Shown: positions 7,209-16,251, counted from the first letter of the stretch. The stretch is DNA of 30,620 nucleotides from Bacillota bacterium (GCA_023451395.1 JAEXZL010000201.1:1-30620), one strand, 5' to 3'. Translations and numbers: made by a program. Notes: generated from the sequence alone by a model not told the origin.

Positions 7209-8936
7209 ATGGGAAAATTAATGAAATATTTAAAGGATTATAAAAAGGAAAGTATCTTAGGCCCATTGTTTAAACTTTTAGAAGCAAGCTTTGAGCTTTT
7301 TGTTCCCTTAGTTATGGCTAAAATTATTGATGTGGGAATAAGAAATCAAGATTATTCTTATATATTAAGAATGGGAGGTATTTTAATATTCTTAGGGATT
7401 GTTGGCCTTCTCTCCTCTCTCACAGCCCAGTATTATGCAGCAAAAGCTGCAGTAGGCTTTGGTACTAATTTAAGAAATGACCTATTTTCTCATATTAACA
7501 GTCTTTCCTTTACTGAAATTGATACTGTGGGCACCTCTTCCCTCATCACCCGCATGACCAGTGATATCAATCAGGTTCAATCCGGTGTTAATCTAACCCT
7601 TCGGTTATTTCTTCGCTCTCCCTTTGTAGTCTTTGGAGCTATGGTTATGGCCTTTACTATTAACACAAAAGCTGCTTTGATTTTTGTAATAGCTATCCCC
7701 TTGCTATCTCTTGTGGTCTTTGGAATTATGCTAATGAGTATTCCACTATACAGAAAGGTTCAGAACCATTTAGACAAAGTCTTATTACTTACAAGAGAAA
7801 ACCTCGTAGGGACTAGAGTCATTAGAGCCTTTAATAAGCAAGAGGATGAAATCAATAACTTCAATGAAGCAAGCACCGCTTTAGTAAAAATCCAGGAATT
7901 TGTGGGAAAAATATCTTCTATGCTGAACCCTGTTACCTATATAATTATAAATCTTGCTATTATTTTAGTTATTTGGGTCGGTGGCCATGAGGTGAATAAT
8001 GGAATAATAACTCAAGGTGCTGTGGTGGCCCTTGTAAATTATATGTCACAGATACTGGTGGAGCTTATCAAGCTTGCTAACTTAATAATAACCCTTTCCA
8101 AGTCTCTAGCTAGTGCTCATCGTATTTCTTCAGTGTTTGATATAGCTCCTAGCATTATAGAAAATACTGTTAAAACTGCTACTCCATATAAGAAATCACC
8201 CAAGGTGGAGTTTAGAAATATGAGTTTTTCTTATAATAACTCTTCAGAAGAGGTTTTAAGTAACATTTCCTTTTCCGTTGAACCTGGGCAAATCATTGGT
8301 ATTATCGGTGGTACAGGTTCTGGAAAAACAACCTTGATAAACATGATTCCCAGATTCTATGAGGCTACTAAGGGTAGCGTCCTTGTTGATGGTGTTGATG
8401 TAAGGAATTATCCCTTAAAAGAACTTAGATACAAAATTGGACTTGTACCACAAAAAACTGCTTTATTTAAAGGAACAATCCGTGAAAATATCCAGTGGGG
8501 TAAAAAAACTGCCAGTGATGAGGAAATCTTAAGAGCTCTAGATACGGCCCAAATAAAAGAATTTATAGCTGAAAAAAGGGAAGGTCTTGATTTTTTGGTG
8601 GAGAAAGGTGGCAGGAATCTATCCGGAGGTCAAAAGCAAAGACTTACCATAGCAAGAGCCTTAGTTAGAGAGCCTGAAATATTGATATTAGATGATAGTT
8701 CTTCAGCTCTAGATTTTGCCACAGATGCAAAATTAAGAAAGGCAATTACGGAAGATACAAAGGATAAGACGGTGTTCATAGTTTCTCAGCGCGTTAGCAC
8801 TATTAGAAACTCCGATTTAATACTTGTAATGGATGATGGTAACCTTGCTGGTATTGGTGATCATAAAAGATTGTTTAATGAATCTAAAGTATACAGAGAA
8901 ATCTGCTTATCACAGCTTTCTAAAGAGGAGGTGTAA
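7209..8936 (+). CDS. Heterodimeric ABC exporter, degenerate-site subunit
   Basis: ABC exporter half-transporter of 575 residues: six-helix membrane domain (1-315) and C-terminal ATPase. Walker A is GGTGSGKTT (about 367-375) and the signature is a good LSGGQ (471-475). The catalytic Glu after Walker B is Asp (LILDDSS, D496) and the switch His is Gln (SQR, Q527). These changes mark the subunit that supplies the non-hydrolysing site in asymmetric pairs such as BmrC/BmrD, LmrCD and TM287/288. GGAGG is seven bases before the ATG at 7209; an upstream TTG at 7203 is too close to it. The stop is 5 bp before the partner gene. Substrate unknown; drug or lipid export is the usual role. Confidence 0.93.
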   Translation: MGKLMKYLKDYKKESILGPLFKLLEASFELFVPLVMAKIIDVGIRNQDYSYILRMGGILIFLGIVGLLSSLTAQYYAAKAAVGFGTNLRNDLFSHINSLSFTEIDTVGTSSLITRMTSDINQVQSGVNLTLRLFLRSPFVVFGAMVMAFTINTKAALIFVIAIPLLSLVVFGIMLMSIPLYRKVQNHLDKVLLLTRENLVGTRVIRAFNKQEDEINNFNEASTALVKIQEFVGKISSMLNPVTYIIINLAIILVIWVGGHEVNNGIITQGAVVALVNYMSQILVELIKLANLIITLSKSLASAHRISSVFDIAPSIIENTVKTATPYKKSPKVEFRNMSFSYNNSSEEVLSNISFSVEPGQIIGIIGGTGSGKTTLINMIPRFYEATKGSVLVDGVDVRNYPLKELRYKIGLVPQKTALFKGTIRENIQWGKKTASDEEILRALDTAQIKEFIAEKREGLDFLVEKGGRNLSGGQKQRLTIARALVREPEILILDDSSSALDFATDAKLRKAITEDTKDKTVFIVSQRVSTIRNSDLILVMDDGNLAGIGDHKRLFNESKVYREICLSQLSKEEV

Positions 8937-8941
8937 TAAGA

Positions 8942-10684
8942 ATGAATAAATATAAAGATACCATTAAAAGAATTCTATTATATATAGGAAACTACAAATG
9001 GATGGTTTTTATATCACTGCTTCTTGCCTTTATTACTGTAGTTCTTACTCTCTATACACCTATCTTAATAGGACAAGCTGTAGATTTAATTACTGGGAAA
9101 GGTAGAGTTAACTTTTTAGCACTTTTATTTATAATGAAAAATATTGGATTAATCGTACTTATTACCTCCTTGGCCCAGTGGATTATGAACATAATTAACA
9201 ACAAAATCACCTATAGAGTAGTAAAGGATATTAGAACAAGGGCTTTTAACCAGCTCTCCAATCTGCCCTTAAAATATTTAGATTCTCATGAGAATGGTGA
9301 TATAATAAGCAGAATAATTGCAGACGTGGATCAGTTTTCTGATGGACTTCTAATGGGCTTTACCCAGCTCTTTACAGGTATTATAACAATACTGGGAACC
9401 CTGCTTTTTATGTTTTCAATAAATAAGTTAATTGCAATAGTAGTTATTTTAGTAACTCCTCTTTCTCTCTTTGTAGCAGCCTTTATAGCAAAAAAGACCT
9501 ATTTTATGTTTAGACTACAATCACAGACCAGAGGAGAGCTTACTTCCTTAGTTGAAGAAACTCTTGGAAACGAAAAAGTAGTACAGGCTTTTAGTCAAGA
9601 GGAAGAAGTAATTAATAAATTTAAAGAAATAAACGGAAGATTAAAAGAATGTAGTGAAAAGTCATTTTTTTATTCCTCTATAACAAACCCCGCAACTCGT
9701 TTTGTTAATGGTCTTGTTTATTCTGCTGTGGGTATTACTGGTGCCATTGCAGCACTTAGAGGTTATCTTTCAATTGGTCAGCTTTCCTCCTTCTTAAGTT
9801 ATGCAAACCAATATACCAAGCCCTTTAATGAAATTTCTGGCGTTGTAACAGAGCTACAAAACGCTCTGGCATCTGCTGCTAGGGTATTTGAGCTTATAGA
9901 TGAACTACAAGAAAACCCAGATTCTCCCGATGCAATAGATCTTCAAGAGGTGGATGGAAGTGTTTCTATTGAAGACGTGCATTTTTCTTACATCCCTCAT
10001 AAACCTTTGATAGAAGCTTTCAATTTAAAGGTTAAACCTGGACAAAGAGTTGCCATAGTAGGTCCCACAGGATCAGGAAAGAGCACTGTAATAAATCTTC
10101 TTATGGGTTTTTATGAAGTAGATTCAGGCTCTATAAAAATTTCAGGTAATGATACCCGTAAACTCACAAGAAAAAGCCTTCGAAATAGCTTTGGTATGAT
10201 ACTTCAAGAAACCTGGCTAAAATCTGGTACCATTAGTGAAAATATAGCTTATGGAAAGCCTGGAGCTTCTAAAGATGAGATAATAAAAGCCTCAAAAGAT
10301 GCTCATGCCCACAGTTTTATCAAAAAAATGGCAAAGGGCTATGACACAATAATTACAGAAGATGGTGGAAATCTATCAGAGGGTCAAAGGCAGCTTCTTT
10401 CCATAGCTAGAGTAATGCTATCACTTCCTTCCATGCTTATTCTAGATGAAGCAACCTCCTCTATTGATACCAGAACGGAGATTGAGATTCAAAAAACCTT
10501 TGATAAAATGATGGAAGGGAGAACAAGCTTCATAGTTGCTCATAGATTATCTACCATAAGAGAAGCGGATATAATTATTTTCATGGACAATGGACATATC
10601 GTTGAATCAGGTACCCATGAGAGCCTTCTTGCTAAGAATGGCTTCTATGCAGAGCTCTATAACAGCCAGTTTCAGGGTAAATAA
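8942..10684 (+). CDS. Heterodimeric ABC exporter, catalytic-site subunit
   Basis: Partner half-transporter of 580 residues with six predicted membrane helices (about 1-310) and an ATPase domain. Walker A is GPTGSGKST (374-382), Walker B with intact catalytic Glu is LILDEATSS (E503), and the switch His is intact (VAHR, H534). Its signature motif is altered to LSEGQ (478-482). In a head-to-tail dimer this signature faces the Walker motifs of the first subunit, so both defects fall in the same site and the other site is canonical. The ribosome site GAGGAGG lies inside the end of the upstream gene, consistent with coupled translation. A strong terminator follows. Confidence 0.94.
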   Translation: MNKYKDTIKRILLYIGNYKWMVFISLLLAFITVVLTLYTPILIGQAVDLITGKGRVNFLALLFIMKNIGLIVLITSLAQWIMNIINNKITYRVVKDIRTRAFNQLSNLPLKYLDSHENGDIISRIIADVDQFSDGLLMGFTQLFTGIITILGTLLFMFSINKLIAIVVILVTPLSLFVAAFIAKKTYFMFRLQSQTRGELTSLVEETLGNEKVVQAFSQEEEVINKFKEINGRLKECSEKSFFYSSITNPATRFVNGLVYSAVGITGAIAALRGYLSIGQLSSFLSYANQYTKPFNEISGVVTELQNALASAARVFELIDELQENPDSPDAIDLQEVDGSVSIEDVHFSYIPHKPLIEAFNLKVKPGQRVAIVGPTGSGKSTVINLLMGFYEVDSGSIKISGNDTRKLTRKSLRNSFGMILQETWLKSGTISENIAYGKPGASKDEIIKASKDAHAHSFIKKMAKGYDTIITEDGGNLSEGQRQLLSIARVMLSLPSMLILDEATSSIDTRTEIEIQKTFDKMMEGRTSFIVAHRLSTIREADIIIFMDNGHIVESGTHESLLAKNGFYAELYNSQFQGK

Positions 10685-10693
10685 AATTATATT

Positions 10694-10736
10694 AAAAAAG
10701 CAAGGAAGCTAAACTTTATTAGCTCCTTGCTTTTTT
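10694..10736. terminator. Bidirectional rho-independent terminator
   Basis: AAAGCAAGGAAGCTAA pairs with TTAGCTCCTTGCTTT (one bulged base), flanked by A-run and T-run so that it works on both strands. It separates the exporter operon from the convergent sugar cassette. Confidence 0.9.
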
Positions 10737-10748
10737 CATTTCACTATT

Positions 10749-11399
10749 CTAACTAAAACTATAACCTATAGCCTTTAGAAAAGCTTTTGCCACGGCCATA
10801 TGTCCCGTTTCCGTTGGATGAACTCTATCTAATGCATAATGAGCAGAGTAATTTACCTCTATCAATTTATCAATACCCTCTTGAGTATTTACAAAAACAG
10901 CTCCATACTTTTCTGAAAGCTCTTTAACTACCTTACCATACTTAATTACTTCAATTCTCATAGGATCATTTTCATTCTTTTCTATAAAAAATGGTGTCAT
11001 AAGAATAAGGCCCTTTAATCCAGGTAAAGCTTTTTCTATTAACTCTTCCAAAGTTCTTTTATATTCATCAATATAAACATGAAGCTCTTTCATCTGAGGG
11101 TGGTGAAATTGTCTCCAAATATCATTTACACCAATCATTATAGATAGATAATCAGGCTGTAGATCTAATACATCTCTTTTCCATCTTTCCTTAAGCTCTA
11201 TCACTCTGTTGCCATCGACCCCCATATTTACAATACGATAGTTGTTTTCTGGGTAGGTACAGTTTATTAGTGCCGCTGCAAAGGATGCATATCCAAAACC
11301 TAAAGCTTCTGCTCCCCCTTCTCCTACAGGCTGCTTTCTTCTGCAATCTGTAATAGAATCACCAATAAAAATTAACTTTGAATTTTTCTCAAAAATCAT
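10749..11399 (-). CDS. SGNH/GDSL-type hydrolase
   Basis: Small cytoplasmic SGNH esterase of 216 residues with no signal peptide. All blocks are present: block I FIGDSIT (Ser15 nucleophile), block II Gly in NMGVDG, block III GVND (N92), and block V DRVHPTETGH (Asp191 and His194). Proteins of this kind often remove acetyl groups from sugars. Its position as last gene of a cassette with a GH1 glycosidase and a ROK kinase suggests deacetylation of a sugar or oligosaccharide, but this is inference. The start has AGGAGG at good distance. The gap to the ROK gene is 83 bp. Confidence 0.88.
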   Translation of the reverse strand: MIFEKNSKLIFIGDSITDCRRKQPVGEGGAEALGFGYASFAAALINCTYPENNYRIVNMGVDGNRVIELKERWKRDVLDLQPDYLSIMIGVNDIWRQFHHPQMKELHVYIDEYKRTLEELIEKALPGLKGLILMTPFFIEKNENDPMRIEVIKYGKVVKELSEKYGAVFVNTQEGIDKLIEVNYSAHYALDRVHPTETGHMAVAKAFLKAIGYSFS

Positions 11400-11482
11400 T
11401 TGTATACCTCCTAATATTGTTAATATTATCTAACAGTTTATCATGGTAACTCTCTATATTATCGAATACATTTCAATTTTCA

Positions 11483-12409
11483 TTATCTGTAATTTTCATC
11501 CAGAGAATTTCTTTGTAAATAGTTGTATAAGGCACCTAAAAGATTTGAATCATTTTGGAAGAAGCAGCTTTCAACTATAGGAGTAACCTTTGCAAAGGGA
11601 AGGCTGTCCATAATTACCTTGAGGCTTTCTTTAATCCTATAAATAAAGTCATCTCTGCTGCTTATAGCTCCTCCTAAGACAATCTTCTCCGGATCATAGG
11701 TGTACTGAAGATTGTATATCCCTAGAGCATTGTAAAAGTAAAATTCATCGATAGCCTTTATGCAATGGAGGTTTCCTTCCTCTGCCCTATAAAATATTTC
11801 TCTTCCATCTAAAGCTTCATAATCCTCCTCCATAGAATCCGCTGCCCTTTTAACTAAAGCCTCCGTTGAACCTAATTGGCTCCAGGTTAAGCCTTTAAAG
11901 CCTTCTTCATCTCTTTTCCAATCCAAAATACAAAGTCCAAACTCTCCTCCATGAAGATTAAATCCCTTATGAACCTTTTTATTCTTTATCACAGCTCCTC
12001 CGATGCCTGTCCCACAAACAATAAATAGCACATCCTCATTCTCCTTAGCAGAGCCCTTCCACACCTCCCCTAATGCTGCACAATTCGCATCATTTTCAAT
12101 TTCTAGCTTCAATCCTAGGCCCTTACCAAAAATCTCTTTAAAATTAGGTCCATGAATGCATGGCAAAGCACTAAGTCCCTTTATCACTCCACTTTCACTA
12201 TCCACTCCACCAGGCGCACTTACTGCTACTCCCTTCACATCATAGTTATCTCTAAACTTTATTATTAATTCACTCATGGCTTCTTTAAAGATTTCAAAGT
12301 TGTATCTCTCAGATCTATAGCTTCCTTTTTCCAGGAACTCACCCTCATTGGTTAAAAGTGCATATTTTACACTGCTGCCCCCAATATCTATTGCTAGATA
12401 CTTATCCAT
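11483..12409 (-). CDS. ROK family sugar kinase, probably a beta-glucoside kinase
   Basis: ROK kinase of 308 residues. The ATP-binding start AIDIGGSSVKYALL, the phosphate motif VCGTGIGGAVI and the sugar-binding ENDANCAALGE and HGGEFG are all visible. The cysteine zinc motif (CxCGxxGCxE) that follows GGE in typical ROK glucokinases is absent; LCILDWKRDEEG stands in its place. This and the C-terminal part (YNLQYTYDPEKIVLGGAI) resemble the Klebsiella-type beta-glucoside kinase BglK, which phosphorylates cellobiose at O6'. Lying between a GH1 glycosidase and an esterase, it would fit a kinase-then-hydrolase path for beta-glucosides. The family call is firm and the substrate is inferred. Confidence 0.88.
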   Translation of the reverse strand: MDKYLAIDIGGSSVKYALLTNEGEFLEKGSYRSERYNFEIFKEAMSELIIKFRDNYDVKGVAVSAPGGVDSESGVIKGLSALPCIHGPNFKEIFGKGLGLKLEIENDANCAALGEVWKGSAKENEDVLFIVCGTGIGGAVIKNKKVHKGFNLHGGEFGLCILDWKRDEEGFKGLTWSQLGSTEALVKRAADSMEEDYEALDGREIFYRAEEGNLHCIKAIDEFYFYNALGIYNLQYTYDPEKIVLGGAISSRDDFIYRIKESLKVIMDSLPFAKVTPIVESCFFQNDSNLLGALYNYLQRNSLDENYR

Positions 12410-12474
12410 AATAGGCCCCCTTTATAGTGTATATTTAATAAAGAAAAAGAAAATGACCTTATAAAAGCCTTGCT

Positions 12475-13899
12475 CTAGAATCCATTATTCTCAACAACCT
12501 TTTTAATCCATCTTCCTGATTTTTTTATAGTTTTTTTCCCACTATTAAGATCAACTGAAATGAATCCATATCTATTCTTGTAAGCATTTGTCCAGGACCA
12601 GCAATCTATAGGTGTCCAAGTATGATAGCCAAAACAATTTGATCCTTCCTTAATTCCTTTATGAAGATATATTAAGTGCTCTTTAAAGAAGTCTATTCTG
12701 TAATCATCTTCAATTATACCTTCTTCATTTATATAATCTTCCTCACCCTGTACTCCCATTCCGTTTTCCGAAATAAACCAAGGGATATTATTATAGTTAT
12801 CCCTTATATTTATAGCTATATCATAAATGCACCTAGGGTAAATTTCCCATCCTCTATAAGGATTCATTCTTCTTCCAGGCATTTCATAATAATCGAAGTA
12901 TTTATCAGGCATCCATATCATAGAGTCATCTAAGCATGTCTCCTTTGCTTTTACCCTTCTTGGCTGATAATAGTTTATTCCCAAAAAATCTATGGTATTT
13001 TCTTTAATTATATTCATTTCATTATCAGCAGAATGCCAGAGGATACCGTCTCTCTTTAATACCTCCACAAGCTTTCTTGGGAACTCTCCCTTAATTGCTG
13101 GATCAAGAAAGGAATTATTGAAAAAATCATTGGTAAATTCTGCTGCCAAGGTATCTTCATAACTGTTGCTTCTTGGATATGCAGGAGTAAGGTTTAAAAT
13201 TATACCTATCTTTCCCTTTTGACCCATTTCTCTATAAGCTTTTATAACTCCTGCTGACGCAAGATTTAGATTATAAATTATCTGTACGGCTTTTTTCCCA
13301 TCAACAATCTTTGGGTAATGAAATCTATAGAGGTAGCCTCCTTCAGGAATCACTATTGGCTCATTAAAGGTAGTCCAGTACTTCACCCTATCTCCAAACA
13401 GCTCAAAGGCCTTTTTTGCAAAAAGTACAAAAAGCTCCACAACCTTTTTAGATTCCCATCCATCATATTTATCATATAACTCTATGGGGATATCAAAGTG
13501 GTGGAGATTCATAATTGGTAATATCCCTTTTTTAATGAATTCATCTATAACCTCATTATAAAAATTCTTGCCATCTTCATCTACTTCTCCAGTTTCAAAA
13601 TTCTTAATAAGCCTACTCCATTGAATAGAGGTCCTTATGGAATTAAGTCCAGTTTCTTTAATGAGTCTTATATCCTCTTTAAAGCTATTATAAAAATTGC
13701 TGGCAACATCAGGGCCAACCTTGTTATAGAAGGCCTCTGGCTCAATGTCATACCAGTGGTCAAATATATTTTTATGAGCCTTATTAAAGCTGCCTTCAGA
13801 TTGAGGTCCTGAGGTAGCTGACCCCCACCAAAAGTCTTTGGGGAATAGATATTTATTCTTATTTATAGGTTCAGATCCTGTGCCTATTTCACTCACCAT
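12475..13899 (-). CDS. GH1 beta-glycosidase, probably a 6-phospho-beta-glycosidase
   Basis: Glycoside hydrolase family 1 (beta/alpha)8 barrel enzyme, 474 residues, no signal peptide. The acid/base Glu is in TFNEP (E180) and the nucleophile in ISENG (E378). Glycone site residues include NLHHFD and YHTWTPIDCWSW. The Glu that binds O4/O6 of unphosphorylated sugars (E-W in plain beta-glucosidases) is Ser here (S435-W436), the pattern of 6-phospho-beta-glycosidases. The phosphate-binding Lys of LacG-like enzymes is not exactly placed (KNRYGF instead of EKRYG), so the preference is not certain. No PTS gene is adjacent, but a ROK kinase follows after 65 bp. GGGAGG lies seven bases before the ATG. 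The 25-residue lead before FPKDFWWGSA is slightly longer than usual. Confidence 0.9.
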   Translation of the reverse strand: MVSEIGTGSEPINKNKYLFPKDFWWGSATSGPQSEGSFNKAHKNIFDHWYDIEPEAFYNKVGPDVASNFYNSFKEDIRLIKETGLNSIRTSIQWSRLIKNFETGEVDEDGKNFYNEVIDEFIKKGILPIMNLHHFDIPIELYDKYDGWESKKVVELFVLFAKKAFELFGDRVKYWTTFNEPIVIPEGGYLYRFHYPKIVDGKKAVQIIYNLNLASAGVIKAYREMGQKGKIGIILNLTPAYPRSNSYEDTLAAEFTNDFFNNSFLDPAIKGEFPRKLVEVLKRDGILWHSADNEMNIIKENTIDFLGINYYQPRRVKAKETCLDDSMIWMPDKYFDYYEMPGRRMNPYRGWEIYPRCIYDIAINIRDNYNNIPWFISENGMGVQGEEDYINEEGIIEDDYRIDFFKEHLIYLHKGIKEGSNCFGYHTWTPIDCWSWTNAYKNRYGFISVDLNSGKKTIKKSGRWIKKVVENNGF

Positions 13900-13952
13900 A
13901 CCATTTCCTCCCTCAATTTTCTATATTTACTACTAATTATATATACTAGTTC

Positions 13953-13964
13953 TATACATGTATA
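13953..13964. promoter_or_regulatory. Palindrome upstream of the GH1 cassette
   Basis: Perfect 12 bp palindrome TATACATGTATA about 54 bp upstream of the GH1 start, near the presumed promoter. Possible operator, but no regulator gene is in the cassette and AT-rich palindromes arise by chance. Confidence 0.3.
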
Positions 13965-13974
13965 TGTTATCAGC

Positions 13975-14012
13975 AAAAAAATTGCGGCATAACCTTTTAT
14001 AAGCTTATGCCA
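13975..14012 (-). terminator. Rho-independent terminator after the multi-TM protein gene
   Basis: On the minus strand, GGCATAA pairs with TTATGCC around an 11-12 nt loop, followed after a few bases by seven Ts. It separates the upstream membrane protein gene from the GH1 cassette. Confidence 0.75.
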
Positions 14013-14024
14013 CACCATTTATAA

Positions 14025-15551
14025 TTATTTCACTAAAATATAATCATTAATTAACCTAATAAATCCTCTTCTATTTGTAATACGAAGCTTAACTCTACTT
14101 CCATCCTTTAAATAAATCCACACTGCAAAAATTAATATTCTTTTTGCATAATTCACCTCTGAATACTCTATAGCTGCCCAGGTCTTATTAAACATAGGAA
14201 CAAATAAAATTCTTTCATTAGTACAATAAAGCATTCCACTTTTTTGAAACATCCATTCTTTCCCTTTATATTCAGCCAAAAATTTAACGGGTTTAGTTTC
14301 ATTCTCTCTAAGAGAAATGCTAAGTGAATTCATATATTTGTTACTAACATAATAAAAGGAGGCTCCTATAGAAAGGATTAGCCCAATAATATAATCGGTA
14401 ATGAAATTTCCCCACACATCATACTCAGTAAGCAAATCTGGTAATAATTTAAATACCTGTTGGAACTCTACGTCACTTATCTTGTTCTCTCTAATGGCTT
14501 TAAGAAAACTAAAGGTATATGAAATATAATTAGCAACAAATAATATAAGTAGAGATATTATAATAGAAAATATTATACCTTTTTTACTTAACTTCTTTCC
14601 TAAAAGTGTATACCCCTTCATAGCCACAGTTACTGCTATTAGTCCGGAGAGCCCAGATAAATAGCCAACTTGTCCCAAAACAACCCAGATAGCTCCTCCT
14701 ATTAAAGCTCCACATATAGCACCTGTCACTCCACCAAAGACATTTTCTTTCTTCTCATCCACATATGTGGGTTCATCAGAATATATTATTTTCTCTTTTT
14801 CTTCCTTAGGCCTATAAGTATTATCCTTACTATCACTGTAATGATTATTATCATTATTTCTATAGGTACAATTATCACTGTTAACAGAATCATGATAAAT
14901 TTCTGTTTCAGTGCTGATGATTCTTTCCTCATGAGATTTGATTTCTTTGTATTTATGATTCAAATAAATAATATAAAGTAAAATTGCTATAAATACTGCT
15001 AATACTATAGTACTTCCATAAAAAAATGATGGTGAATAATCTGGATAATTGGTGGTATCCAAGTAATAAAGTCCAAAATAATCCGTAAAGTTATCTTCTG
15101 TAATTAGCTCTTCTCCTAAAAACTCATTAAAGGAATCTATTGCTAAGGCTTTCATGTCATCATCAATCATAGCAGAATACCCACTGGCATTTTTAGGCGC
15201 TGGAACGGTTAAGAGCTCTTCATCGTAGGTGTATTGGATAATTGACTGAAAATCCTCCTCTTTATTCTCATCTACAGTAATAATATACACTCGATTTTCT
15301 TCGTCTATAACAAAATGAGCTTTCCCATTAACATTTGTGTTAATATCTTTAAACCCCTCTGACATTAGAGAAACTGAGACATAACTGTATACCAATTCAT
15401 CATCAGCTTCATAAAGCACAGATGGCCCCTCTTCAACTTCTTGTTTTTGCAATATGCCTCCAAAAACCACAAGCACATTTAAAACAATTAATAATGCTAG
15501 AACTCCCATGAGTAGCTTGTACAATAATTTCCCTTTTACTTTGCTTTTCAT
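14025..15551 (-). CDS. Multi-TM protein of unknown function with a PH/GRAM-like C-terminus
   Basis: I do not recognise a named family. The 508 residues show a membrane segment at 11-33, an extracytoplasmic region (35-175) and a second segment at 178-198. A polar Asn/Asp/Ser-rich linker (200-265) follows, then a glycine-rich pair of helices (273-315, GALIGGAIWVVLGQVGYLSG) and further helices at 323-344 and 383-402. The last 85 residues (LYCTNERILFVPMFNKTWAAIEYSEV...RRGFIRLI) resemble the strand pattern of bacterial PH or GRAM domains, where TNxRIxF is common. It is monocistronic as far as can be seen: GGGAGG before the ATG and a terminator downstream. A role in membrane stress or sensing would be a guess. 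Confidence 0.75.
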   Translation of the reverse strand: MKSKVKGKLLYKLLMGVLALLIVLNVLVVFGGILQKQEVEEGPSVLYEADDELVYSYVSVSLMSEGFKDINTNVNGKAHFVIDEENRVYIITVDENKEEDFQSIIQYTYDEELLTVPAPKNASGYSAMIDDDMKALAIDSFNEFLGEELITEDNFTDYFGLYYLDTTNYPDYSPSFFYGSTIVLAVFIAILLYIIYLNHKYKEIKSHEERIISTETEIYHDSVNSDNCTYRNNDNNHYSDSKDNTYRPKEEKEKIIYSDEPTYVDEKKENVFGGVTGAICGALIGGAIWVVLGQVGYLSGLSGLIAVTVAMKGYTLLGKKLSKKGIIFSIIISLLILFVANYISYTFSFLKAIRENKISDVEFQQVFKLLPDLLTEYDVWGNFITDYIIGLILSIGASFYYVSNKYMNSLSISLRENETKPVKFLAEYKGKEWMFQKSGMLYCTNERILFVPMFNKTWAAIEYSEVNYAKRILIFAVWIYLKDGSRVKLRITNRRGFIRLINDYILVK

Positions 15552-15624
15552 ACTATCCTCCCCTTAGTGCATATAAGCTTCAATAATTACTTCTAACCAT
15601 GAATAAAAGTATTGCTTTAATATA

Positions 15625-15720
15625 TTAATGTAATACTATTTTAATATTAGCATAAATATTCTTATAATTATATTCTTCGCTCTTGGTTAAACTATGTATA
15701 TGCCTCTTCTTCTTGGTAAT
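15625..15720 (-). CDS. Possible 31-residue basic peptide with non-standard start
   Basis: On the minus strand a strong GGGAGGTG (15727-15734) is followed six bases later by an open frame starting ATT ACC AAG AAG AAG and ending TAA at 15625, upstream of the membrane protein gene. It would encode a Lys/His-rich 31-residue peptide. The only standard start in frame is a GTG inside the SD itself. It could be spurious: the same strong SD-like string may be chance, and there is no homology I recognise. Confidence 0.18.
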   Translation of the reverse strand: MTKKKRHIHSLTKSEEYNYKNIYANIKIVLH

Positions 15721-15771
15721 AATTTTCACCTCCCTTGAATAATTTATTATAGGTAGATAAGGAGTGATAGA

Positions 15772-16251
15772 ATGAAGAGGTGCATTCTCTTTTTATTATT
15801 TTGTATATGCTTTTTTTCCGGCTGTGGAATAAACCTAAATGAATATCCTGGAAGCAGCGATAAACCCTTTATAAATTACTACTCATCAGAGCTGGCTAAG
15901 GACCTTTCAGAGAACCAGAGTCTAGAAATAATGGTTTTTGAAACTAACCTTTCTTCTGAAGTTAATGTATCAGAGGCAGATAAGGAGGTCTTTATTTCAT
16001 TTCTTGGAAATCTCAAGGAAGACAGCTTTATTGCTAATGTTAGTGATTATATAGAACTTCCTAAGGTTCCTGCCTTTAAGCTCTATATAAAAACCTACAA
16101 AAATAAATATGTAATTAATGTATATAATGAGAAGGTTATATCTCTTTATCCCTGGGATGGCTTATATGAGGAGGATTTTCTAACTATGGAATACACACCT
16201 AAGGCATATAATCTTCATAGCCTTTGCAAATATATACTTTCTAATAAGTAA
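15772..16251 (+). CDS. Small lipoprotein of unknown function
   Basis: A 159-residue protein starting MKRCILFLLFCICFFSGCG, a lipoprotein signal peptide with lipobox FSGC (Cys18). It is therefore expected to be anchored on the outer face of the membrane. The mature part is mixed alpha/beta, with no catalytic motif I can name; it contains YIKTYKNKYVINVYNEK and ends near an aromatic DGLYEEDFL segment. It may belong to a clostridial DUF family of similar small lipoproteins (DUF4883-like), but I am not sure. AAGGAGTG is five bases from the ATG, and a terminator follows the stop directly, so it is a single-gene unit. Confidence 0.8.
   Translation: MKRCILFLLFCICFFSGCGINLNEYPGSSDKPFINYYSSELAKDLSENQSLEIMVFETNLSSEVNVSEADKEVFISFLGNLKEDSFIANVSDYIELPKVPAFKLYIKTYKNKYVINVYNEKVISLYPWDGLYEEDFLTMEYTPKAYNLHSLCKYILSNK

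Noticed and set aside
12676..12933. Plus-strand 85-codon frame opposite GH1
   Set aside because: Antisense of the catalytic C-terminal half of the GH1 gene, with no start signals.
15721..15740. Minus-strand GTG inside GGGAGGTG as start of the 31-codon frame
   Set aside because: The GTG is part of the Shine-Dalgarno-like string itself, so a ribosome bound there could not start on it; the downstream ATT was kept only as a low-confidence candidate.
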